Below, in pieces: positions 1-4,836 of a stretch of DNA of 5,307 nucleotides. A model generated the notes under the pieces. That model ran no database searches and was not told the origin of the DNA. It saw only the letters and a program-made list of their open reading frames with translations. Every line of letters begins with the position of its first letter. Position 1 is the first letter of the stretch. The position numbers were made by a program, and so were the translations under genes. The stretch comes from Pseudomonadota bacterium (GTDB taxonomy: Bacteria; Pseudomonadota; Gammaproteobacteria; Xanthomonadales; Xanthomonadaceae), in NCBI GenBank assembly GCA_023457475.1, contig JAEWLO010000058.1, positions 1-5,307 on the forward strand, read 5' to 3'.

Positions 1-5
1 GCCTG

Positions 6-58
6 TTAGTGCCGGCCTCTGGCCGGCAAGGGGCCGCCGGCCAGAGGCCGGCTCTACC
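6..58. repeat. Inverted pair of SMAG/REP (GTAG-type) elements forming a long hairpin
   Basis: Two copies of a roughly 22-bp REP unit face each other. The minus-strand unit (57-36) reads GTAGA followed by GCCGGCC, loop TCT, GGCCGGC. The plus-strand unit (6-27) has the same stem with a slightly decayed head (TTAGT instead of GTAGA). Together they make a perfect 17-bp inverted repeat (11-27 with 36-52) around an 8-base loop, extended by three more pairs beyond one mismatch. GTAG-headed stem-loops that occur singly or as inverted dimers are the SMAG family of Stenotrophomonas. The hairpin starts three bases past the stop codon of the efflux gene at 61 and has no T-tract. I infer an mRNA 3'-end stabiliser or partial attenuator rather than a classical terminator. 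Confidence 0.85.
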
Positions 59-60
59 GA

Positions 61-1263
61 TTAGTTCAAAGCAACTGCCGGCTTGGCGTCGGCCTGCATC
101 GCCACTGCCTTGGCCTGCACCGGCATGCCGGGCATGAAGACCTTCTGCACACCGCCGATGATCACGCGGTCGCCGGCCTTCAGGCCCTGCTGCACGATGC
201 GCAGCCCTTCGGCACTGCGACCCAGCACGATGTCGCGGCGCTGGGCGGTGTTGGCCTTGTCCACCACATACACGTACTTGCGGTCCTGGTCGGTCAGCAC
301 GGCCTTCTCGTCGATGAGCATCGCGTCGAACTGGCCACTGCCCAGCAGCTGCACGCGGGCGAACAGCCCCGGGGTGAAGGTGCGGTCGGCATTGTCCAGC
401 AGCGCACGCACGCGGATGGTGCCGGTGCTGCGGGTGACCTGGTTGTCGAGGAAGTCGACCTTGCCGGTGTGCGGATAGCCTTCTTCACCGGACAGACCGA
501 CCTTCACCGGCAGGTCGCTGTCGCGTTCGCTCGGACGCTCACCCTTGCGGGCCATCTGCGCGTAACGCAGGAAGGTGCCTTCGTCGGCATCGAAGTACAC
601 GTGCACGGTATCCAGCGAGACCAGCGTGGTGAGCACGCTGGCGCTGTCGCCGGCGGTGACCAGGTTGCCGGCCGTCACCATCGCGCGACCGGCGCGGCCG
701 GCGATAGGGGCGCGTACCTTGGTGAACTCCAGGTTGAGTGCGGCGGCGTCCAGCGCAGCCTGCGCGGCCTGCACGGCGGCACCGGACTGCTCGGCGGCGG
801 CGCGGCGCTGCTCCCAGGTTTCGGTGGAGATGGCCTGCTGGTCGGACAGCTTCTTGGCGCGGTCCGATTCACTGCGGGCCAGGCTGGCCTGGGTGCGGGC
901 GCGGGCGACTTCGGCGCGGGCGCGATCGTACTCGGCCTGGTAGCTGCGGGCGTCGATGGTGAAGAGCACGTCGCCCTTCTTCACCTCGTCGCCTTCGACG
1001 TAGTTGACCTTGTCGATGTAACCGGATACGCGCGGGCGCAGCTCGACGCTCTGCACGGCTTCAACACGGCCGCTGAAGTCGTCCCACTGGCTCACCGGCT
1101 TGACCAGCACCGGCGCGGCGGTCACTTCGGGCGGCGGCGGCGCGCCGGCTTCTTCGGCGTGGCCACCACTGCAGGCGGCCAGCACCGCTGCGGCAAGGAG
1201 GGACACCCCGGCCATGGCCAGGCGTCGGGTGATGCGGGTGGACGTGGGGGTGTGGGAGGTCAT
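61..1263 (-). CDS. smeV: RND multidrug efflux periplasmic adaptor (membrane-fusion lipoprotein), MexE/SmeV-like
   Basis: This 400-residue protein is the periplasmic adaptor linking an inner-membrane RND pump to an outer-membrane channel. The start at 1263 is preferred because AAGGA lies 7 bases upstream; an upstream in-frame ATG at 1341 would add 26 residues before the signal peptide. The signal peptide ends in a lipobox LAAC (28-31), so Cys31 should be lipidated, followed by a Pro-rich linker (42-45). The domains are a lipoyl half with RPRVSGYIDKVNYVEGDEVKKG (about 76-97, split here as RPRVSGYID and KVNYVEGDEVKKG), an Ala/Arg-rich alpha-hairpin (about 105-180), the second lipoyl half with VRAPIAGRAGR (183-193), a beta-barrel (about 218-308) and a membrane-proximal domain (about 313-390). 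It lies 90 bp downstream of the SDR gene on the same strand. A divergent LysR regulator, an SDR gene and a MexE-like adaptor in this order match my memory of smeRv-smeU1-smeV. The family assignment is secure; the exact gene name is inference because the pump gene is outside the window. Confidence 0.93.
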   Translation of the reverse strand: MTSHTPTSTRITRRLAMAGVSLLAAAVLAACSGGHAEEAGAPPPPEVTAAPVLVKPVSQWDDFSGRVEAVQSVELRPRVSGYIDKVNYVEGDEVKKGDVLFTIDARSYQAEYDRARAEVARARTQASLARSESDRAKKLSDQQAISTETWEQRRAAAEQSGAAVQAAQAALDAAALNLEFTKVRAPIAGRAGRAMVTAGNLVTAGDSASVLTTLVSLDTVHVYFDADEGTFLRYAQMARKGERPSERDSDLPVKVGLSGEEGYPHTGKVDFLDNQVTRSTGTIRVRALLDNADRTFTPGLFARVQLLGSGQFDAMLIDEKAVLTDQDRKYVYVVDKANTAQRRDIVLGRSAEGLRIVQQGLKAGDRVIIGGVQKVFMPGMPVQAKAVAMQADAKPAVALN

Positions 1264-1333
1264 GAGAGCATCCTTACGGCAAAGTGGGTGAGGCGAAATC
1301 AGAAGGGCGGTGCAATGAGGTGGCGTAGCGTGA

Positions 1334-1355
1334 GACCTCAACCTTGGTAGAGGTC
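1334..1355. other. Imperfect 22-bp dyad overlapping the SDR stop codon
   Basis: GACCTC (1334-1339) pairs with GAGGTC (1350-1355). One A/A mismatch follows, then ACC pairs with GGT, leaving a two-base centre. The right arm includes two bases of the SDR stop codon (1354-1356), and the dyad sits at the upstream end of the 90-bp gap before the adaptor gene. It could fold in mRNA as a short intercistronic hairpin or act as a DNA-binding palindrome. There is no T-run, so it is not a standard terminator. Its function is unknown. Confidence 0.4.
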
Positions 1356-2127
1356 AAGCGGTGCCAGCGATGTTGCGCGAGAGGTCCGGAGGCCATTCCT
1401 GGTTGAGCAGGCCCCGGGGAAGTTCGGCATCACGGGTGTCGCAGCGGACGATGGGACGGTTGTCGGTACAGTTGTCGAGCAGCGACACCAGCCGGCGCCC
1501 GACCAGCAGCGCGCTCGGCCATTCGATGCAGGCGTTGGCGGCGTTGGTAGGCGTGCACACCGGGTTGTTCACTTCCAGCATCTGCGCACGCACGCCCAGT
1601 GCCTGCGCTTCCTGGTGAAGCACCTGCGCATACATGCGCGTGGCCGACAGGGTGATCGACGTCTCGCCATGGCCGGCCCACGCCTTGTAACCGGCCGGTC
1701 CGCCAATCACGACGTAGCGCCGCGCGTGCGGCCCTCCCTGCAGCAGCGGCAGCAGATGGCGGCCGGCATGTACATGCGGCATCACGTCGGCCTGCAGCGC
1801 CTGCAGCAGGGCGTCGCCGCTGCGGTCGGTGACCCGACCCCGGTTGTAGGGGCCGCCCATCGCATCGACCACCGCCGCCAGCGGGCGGCGGCGCTGCGCG
1901 ACGCGTTCGGCCACGCTTCGCGCGGAACCGTCATCGCCGAGCGACCCAAGCATCGTCTCCAGCCCGGGCTCATCGGCGAACTGCTCGCACAGCGCGGCCA
2001 GCCGGCCAGGGTCGCGGCCAACCACAAGGACCGGACTGCCGGCCTCCAGCAGCGCGGCGACAATACCCTGCCCCACGTTGCCGGTGCCGCCCAGCACCAG
2101 GACCTCCGGGGCCAGCGTCCCGCTCAT
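1354..2127 (-). CDS. smeU1: SDR-like NAD(P)-binding Rossmann protein with degenerate active site, SmeU1-like
   Basis: The 257-residue protein opens with a Rossmann beta-alpha-beta unit: VLVLGGTGNVG (9-19) is the glycine-rich dinucleotide-binding turn, and VVGRD (35-39) ends the second strand. VVDAMGG (86-92) occupies the place of the usual NNAG motif. The catalytic region aligns by its surroundings: VVIGG (139-143) stands where the catalytic Ser strand is expected, and LSATR (160-164) where YxxxK is expected. Ser, Tyr and Lys therefore appear to be Gly, Leu and Arg. This suggests cofactor binding without ordinary dehydrogenase chemistry, or a divergent substrate. The length is typical for a classical SDR. 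GGGAG lies 10 bases before the ATG, and the start overlaps (ATGA) a possible small ORF, so coupled translation is possible. It is likely co-transcribed with the downstream adaptor gene. S. maltophilia smeU1 is, as I recall, annotated as an SDR gene at this operon position. Confidence 0.85.
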   Translation of the reverse strand: MSGTLAPEVLVLGGTGNVGQGIVAALLEAGSPVLVVGRDPGRLAALCEQFADEPGLETMLGSLGDDGSARSVAERVAQRRRPLAAVVDAMGGPYNRGRVTDRSGDALLQALQADVMPHVHAGRHLLPLLQGGPHARRYVVIGGPAGYKAWAGHGETSITLSATRMYAQVLHQEAQALGVRAQMLEVNNPVCTPTNAANACIEWPSALLVGRRLVSLLDNCTDNRPIVRCDTRDAELPRGLLNQEWPPDLSRNIAGTA

Positions 2128-2351
2128 GGGACTTTCACTCCCGTTGCCGGGATAATCCCAATTCCGGCCAGTCGGCCCGGATGGCGGGGCGCGAGACGGA
2201 CGCTGCCGCCACGCTGGCCGCGCGGAGCCGGGGTGAATTCGCGGAAAGCCCTGTCAGAGAAGGGGCCAGGACGCTTCTCGACGGTCATCGCGAGGTCCAG
2301 GGAGGGGGTTTGGCCGCCCATTACGCGGCCGAGAATGTTCCGCAACCACAT
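2124..2351 (-). CDS. Possible 75-residue leader protein, translationally coupled to the SDR gene
   Basis: I do not recognise this protein. In its favour, the ATG at 2351 has a good ribosome-binding site (AAGGA, 8 bases upstream), the TGA overlaps the SDR start as ATGA, and about four of five third positions over the first 60 or so codons are G or C, in keeping with real genes here. Against it, the last dozen codons lose that bias, the composition is rich in Arg, Gly and Pro, and no domain, signal peptide or membrane segment is visible. The N-terminus reads MWLRNILGRVMGGQ. It would be the first cistron after the putative operon promoter. The alternative is untranslated leader RNA of the efflux operon. 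Without it, 2128-2495 would be a 368-bp gap holding only control elements. Confidence 0.35.
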   Translation of the reverse strand: MWLRNILGRVMGGQTPSLDLAMTVEKRPGPFSDRAFREFTPAPRGQRGGSVRLAPRHPGRLAGIGIIPATGVKVP

Positions 2352-2382
2352 GGCTGAGGTCCTTCATTTCGGGAATGGGGGC

Positions 2383-2411
2383 AGATTAGTCCTCAAACTC
2401 CCCCTTGATTA
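2383..2411 (-). promoter_or_regulatory. Putative activator-dependent promoter of the efflux operon
   Basis: Read on the minus strand, TAATCT (2388-2383) resembles a -10 box. The hexamer 17 bases further upstream, TAATCA (2411-2406), is a poor -35 matching about three of six consensus bases. Transcription would start near 2376, about 25 bases before the small ORF's ATG. Both hexamers overlap GATTAGTCC repeats, as expected for a LysR-activated promoter whose regulator contacts polymerase at the -35. This placement is inference; no start site is known from the sequence alone. Confidence 0.3.
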
Positions 2412-2437
2412 GTCCGGATTAAGGGGAATAATCGTCC
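2384..2437. promoter_or_regulatory. Putative LysR-type operator: phased GATTAGTCC repeats with a T-N11-A palindrome
   Basis: GATTAGTCC occurs exactly at 2384-2392 and 2407-2415 (23-bp period). A weaker copy, TAATCGTCC, lies at 2429-2437 (22 bp on; six of nine bases match). The middle copy forms the imperfect palindrome TTAGTCCGGATTAA (2409-2422) with one mismatched pair, giving two T-N11-A matches (T2409/A2421 and T2410/A2422). An outer dyad CCCCTT (2401-2406) / AAGGGG (2421-2426) encloses it. LysR tetramers typically contact a recognition site and an activation site on one DNA face, and spacing of about two helical turns fits that. The block lies between the divergent regulator and operon and is clearly AT-richer than its surroundings. 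Confidence 0.6.
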
Positions 2438-2495
2438 CGTACCCGGCACAATCTTTCGGGCACTCTATGTCCACCCCTCCGACCAGGACCCCGTC

Positions 2496-3518
2496 ATGGC
2501 CCACGATCTCAACGACACGCTGATCTTCGTCAAAGTGGTCGAGCAAGGCAGCTTCATCGCGGCTGCCAACGCGCTCGGCCTGCCCAAGACGACGGTGAGC
2601 CGCAAAGTGCAGGAACTGGAAACGCGACTGGGTGCACGTCTGCTGCACCGGACCACGCGCCGGCTGGGGCTGACGGAGGCCGGCTCGGTGTATCACGAGC
2701 ATTGCCAGCGCATCGCGCGCGAACTGGAAGAAGCCGAGGGCGCGGTCAGCCAGCTGCAGTCGGGCCCGCGCGGGTGGCTGCGCTTCACCGTGCCCTACTC
2801 GATCGGCATCACCTGGATCGCGCCGTTGCTGGGCCAGTTCCATGCGCAGTACCCGGAGATCCAGCTGGACATGCATCTGGGCAACGAGAAGCTGGACCTG
2901 ATCGCGGGCGAGGCGGACCTGGCGCTGCGCGTGGGTGCGCTTCCGGATTCGAACCTGGTGGCGCGCAAGCTGGGCAGCCTGCGCACGCAGGTGTTCGCCA
3001 GCCCCGCCTACATCGAGCGCTACGGTGAGCCGCTGCATCCGGATGAGCTGCAGTTCCATCGCATCCTGGCGATGCGCAAGGCGCGCAATCTCAACAACAA
3101 CCGCTTCTTCTGGCAGCTGGGCGAGAACGGTGGCGATCTGCGCGATTTCCCGGTGAATCCGCTGCTGGTGGCGAACGATCCCTCGGCGCTGAACGGCGCG
3201 CTGGTGTGCGGCGAGGGACTGCTGCTGACCGGTGACGTGATGGCCAAGCCCTTCATCGAATCCGGGATGGTACGCCGCGTGCTGGCCGGTTGGACCGGAC
3301 CGGAAGTGGACTTCAATGCCGTGTTCGCAGGGGGGCGGCTGGTGTCGCCGAAGGTCCGGGTGTTCGTCGACTTCCTGGTGGAGAAGCTCAACTTCGACGC
3401 GAACTACATGCTGGCGCAGTGCCCGGCGGCGAAGCTGGCCAAGCAGCAGCAGAAGGAAGCCGAGGCGGAGCTGCAGGAAGCCGGGAAGCGGATTCTGGAG
3501 ACGGTGACGGCGGGTTGA
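2496..3518 (+). CDS. smeRv: LysR-type transcriptional regulator of the efflux operon, SmeRv-like
   Basis: This 340-residue LysR regulator has an N-terminal winged helix-turn-helix (about 5-64: FVKVVEQGSF, then SRKVQELETRLGARLLHRTTRRLGLTEAG, given here in two parts as SRKVQELETRLGARLL and HRTTRRLGLTEAG). A linker helix follows (about 65-88), then a periplasmic-binding-protein-like effector domain (about 92-297) of the CrgA/AaeR-like branch. AGGA lies 7 bases before the ATG, and a weak -10-like CACAAT is at 2447-2452. Unusually, the domain is followed by a charged Gln/Glu/Lys-rich helix-like tail (about 311-337), making the protein longer than the usual 300 residues. It has three cysteines: C70, C238 and C309. 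Divergence from the SDR-adaptor operon across a T-N11-A site argues that it controls that operon. From memory, smeVWX-activating mutations in SmeRv affect Gly266 and Cys310; G265 and C309 here would match with a one-residue offset. Confidence 0.92.
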   Translation: MAHDLNDTLIFVKVVEQGSFIAAANALGLPKTTVSRKVQELETRLGARLLHRTTRRLGLTEAGSVYHEHCQRIARELEEAEGAVSQLQSGPRGWLRFTVPYSIGITWIAPLLGQFHAQYPEIQLDMHLGNEKLDLIAGEADLALRVGALPDSNLVARKLGSLRTQVFASPAYIERYGEPLHPDELQFHRILAMRKARNLNNNRFFWQLGENGGDLRDFPVNPLLVANDPSALNGALVCGEGLLLTGDVMAKPFIESGMVRRVLAGWTGPEVDFNAVFAGGRLVSPKVRVFVDFLVEKLNFDANYMLAQCPAAKLAKQQQKEAEAELQEAGKRILETVTAG

Positions 3519-3557
3519 TCACTGGCCCAGGACCATCGGCCGGGAATCGCGCAGGTT

Positions 3558-3589
3558 GATTGGGCGATTGGGCGATTGGGCGATTGGGA
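3558..3589. repeat. Octanucleotide tandem repeat GATTGGGC, nearly four copies
   Basis: GATTGGGC is repeated exactly three times (3558-3581), followed by a fourth copy ending GATTGGGA (3582-3589). It lies 39 bases beyond the regulator's stop codon and 7 bases before the inverted-repeat element. Short perfect arrays like this change copy number by replication slippage. No gene is read through it. Confidence 0.9.
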
Positions 3590-3596
3590 AACCGGG

Positions 3597-3743
3597 CGGT
3601 AGGGTCGGTCGTCAGACGACTGCACGCATCGGCTCAACGCCCGGTAACGCATGGCCATCAACGGCGTCATGTCTCCGGCAGGTGTCCATGCGTCAATGCG
3701 CCGATCACCGTTATCGGCAGTCGTCTGACGACCGACCCTACCG
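3597..3743. repeat. 147-bp palindromic element with perfect 27-bp inverted ends (SMAG/BIME- or MITE-like)
   Basis: Bases 3597-3623 are the exact reverse complement of 3717-3743. Each arm carries an outer GTAGGG head and an internal 6-bp stem, GTCGTC/GACGAC around one base, which is the layout of a GTAG-headed SMAG REP unit. A second inverted match, ACGCATGG (3647-3654) with CCATGCGT (3686-3693), is placed symmetrically, 23 bases inside each arm, so the whole element can fold back. The 93-bp interior has no convincing gene. The outer flanks share only GGG, too short to claim a target duplication. It may be a dimeric REP (BIME) or a small non-autonomous element. Confidence 0.75.
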
Positions 3744-3755
3744 GGGTTCACACCG

Positions 3756-3922
3756 CGTCCGACGAACCGTGATCCGCGACCCGTCACCCACGTCCGACGT
3801 ACCGTGATCCGCGATCCGTCCCCCCACGTCCGACGAACCGTGATCAGTGATCCGTCCCCCACGTCCGACGAACCGTGATCAGTGATCCACGAACCGTGAT
3901 CCGCCACCTGCGATCCGCGATC
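3756..3922. repeat. Degenerate tandem array of about 35-bp units rich in GATC
   Basis: The core CGTCCGACGAACCGTGATC starts at 3756, 3791 (one base changed), 3827 and 3862, giving periods of 35, 36 and 35 bp. A shorter copy of its second half follows at 3889-3901, 21 bases later. Between cores the sequence alternates CGCGATCCGTC- or AGTGATCCGTC-like blocks with C-runs. Ten GATC sites fall in 3771-3922, against well under one expected by chance. Copies 3 and 4 share AGTGATC, while 1 and 2 share CGCGA, suggesting stepwise duplication. The units adjoin directly with no unique spacers, so this is a minisatellite and not a CRISPR array. Confidence 0.88.
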
Positions 3923-3957
3923 CGACGGTTCACCGGCCTGGCGTCGCCCGGGAAACG

Positions 3958-3984
3958 AAAATGCCGCCCGGTGGGCGGCATTTT
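3958..3984. terminator. Strong bidirectional intrinsic terminator
   Basis: A perfect 12-bp stem, AAAATGCCGCCC (3958-3969) with GGGCGGCATTTT (3973-3984), closes a GGT loop. The A-tract and T-tract flank both sides, so it should terminate in either direction. On the minus strand the T-run continues as TTTTCGTTT. It lies 21 bases past the stop of the OmpA-family gene, which it most clearly serves. It can also stop transcripts arriving from the convergent regulator. Confidence 0.93.
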
Positions 3985-4005
3985 CAATCAGACCGCGATA
4001 CGGTT

Positions 4006-4701
4006 TTACTGCTGAAGCGGAATCAGGCGGACTTCCACGCGACGGTTCTTGGCGCGACCCGCATCGGTGCTGTTGTCGGCGATCGGATAGGCCTTGCCGG
4101 CACCCAGGGTTTCCATGCGCACGCGATTCACGCCCTGCCCTTCGAGGTAAGCGGCGACAGAATTGGCGCGGTCCAGTGACAGCTTGTTATTGACCGCATC
4201 GCTGCCGATGCTGTCAGTGTGGCCGACCACCTCGATCATGGTCTGGTCGTATTCCTTGAGCGTGGTCGCGACGCCATTGAGCGCGCTGTAGAACTGCGGC
4301 TTGAGCGCGGACTTGCCGAAATCGAAGGTCACGCCGTCCGGCAGGTTCAGGACGATGTTGTCACCCTGACGCTGCACGTCGATGCCGGTATTGGCCGTGC
4401 GCTGGCGCAGCGCCTCTTCCTGTCGGTTCTGGTACGCACCGACGCCCGCACCGGCCAGCGCGCCAATGCCCGCACCGATCATCGCGTGCTGGCGGCGCTC
4501 GGTTGCGCTGTCACCCGTCAGCAGGCCTGCGGCGACACCAATCGCACCGCCGATCAGGGCGTTGCGGCCGGTGCGGCTCTGCTGCTGGGTCGGGTTGCCG
4601 TACTGGTCGCTCTGCACGTAGGAGCCGCCGGTGGCGCAGGCGCTCAGGGCGGCCGCGGTCATCAGGGCCAGGGCGACGTTGCGGGATGCGGAAAGCTTCA
4701 T
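4006..4701 (-). CDS. OmpA-family glycine-zipper outer-membrane lipoprotein (YiaD-like)
   Basis: This 231-residue lipoprotein probably anchors the outer membrane to peptidoglycan. The start at 4701 is chosen because GAGGAG lies 6 bases upstream and a signal peptide begins directly; an ATG 42 codons earlier (4827) lacks this. The lipobox LSAC (19-22) marks Cys22 for lipidation. A glycine-zipper region follows with two Gly/Ala-rich segments (about 48-63 and 74-90) that may associate with membrane. The C-terminal OmpA-like domain (about 117-229) has VTFDFGKSAL (124-133), GHTDSIGSDAVNNKLSLDRA (160-179) and AKNRRVEVRL (217-226). Asp163 and Arg178 are the residues that grip diaminopimelate in this fold. 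The size and layout match E. coli YiaD-type proteins. A short 5-bp stem-loop (4717-4730) precedes the ribosome-binding site, and TATGCT (4751-4746) is a possible -10 without a good -35. A strong terminator follows, so it is probably monocistronic. Confidence 0.93.
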   Translation of the reverse strand: MKLSASRNVALALMTAAALSACATGGSYVQSDQYGNPTQQQSRTGRNALIGGAIGVAAGLLTGDSATERRQHAMIGAGIGALAGAGVGAYQNRQEEALRQRTANTGIDVQRQGDNIVLNLPDGVTFDFGKSALKPQFYSALNGVATTLKEYDQTMIEVVGHTDSIGSDAVNNKLSLDRANSVAAYLEGQGVNRVRMETLGAGKAYPIADNSTDAGRAKNRRVEVRLIPLQQ

Positions 4702-4836
4702 GGGTTTCTCCTCAAGGCCGCGTTGGCGGCGTGCGAACGGCCTGAAGCATAAACACGCCGATGCGATGCCGGGATGATGAATCGGGCACGAGGGGGTGTT
4801 TTGTTCAGGTTTCTGACCGCGCCCCAAGGATGTGCG

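Larger units (their letters stand above)
3519..3957. other. Gene-free intergenic repeat nest between convergent genes
   Basis: The stretch after the regulator's stop contains no credible gene. It is built from three repeat blocks in series, listed separately: the octamer array, the 147-bp inverted-repeat element, and the 35-bp array. Open frames across it, such as minus strand 3907-3404, merely translate the repeats (recurring ITVRRTW and GSRIT) and run into the end of the regulator gene. The first 40 bases after the regulator's stop show no strong terminator hairpin. Confidence 0.75.

Noticed and set aside
1264..1341. Upstream start for the adaptor gene at 1341
   Set aside because: The extra 26 residues precede the signal peptide, and the start at 1263 has a well-placed AAGGA.
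469..1350. 293-codon plus-strand ORF
   Set aside because: It is entirely antisense to the adaptor gene, which has a lipobox, lipoyl motifs and a ribosome-binding site; the long frame is a by-product of high GC.
1615..2412. 265-codon plus-strand ORF
   Set aside because: It is antisense to the SDR gene with its Rossmann motif and shows no recognisable protein features.
3594..3746. GGG target-site duplication flanking the 147-bp element
   Set aside because: A three-base match in GC-rich DNA is not distinguishable from chance.
3404..3907. 167-codon minus-strand ORF across the repeat region
   Set aside because: It translates the 35-bp minisatellite and the inverted-repeat element and ends inside the regulator gene antisense; it shows repeated low-complexity peptides and no family motif.
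3756..3922. CRISPR-like array
   Set aside because: The units adjoin head to tail with no unique spacers, the repeats are degenerate, and no cas genes are visible.
4219..4752. 177-codon plus-strand ORF
   Set aside because: It is antisense to the OmpA-family lipoprotein and is compositionally a mirror of it.
4702..4827. Upstream start for the OmpA-family gene at 4827
   Set aside because: It would bury the lipoprotein signal 42 residues in; the ATG at 4701 has GAGGAG at 6 bases and an immediate signal peptide.
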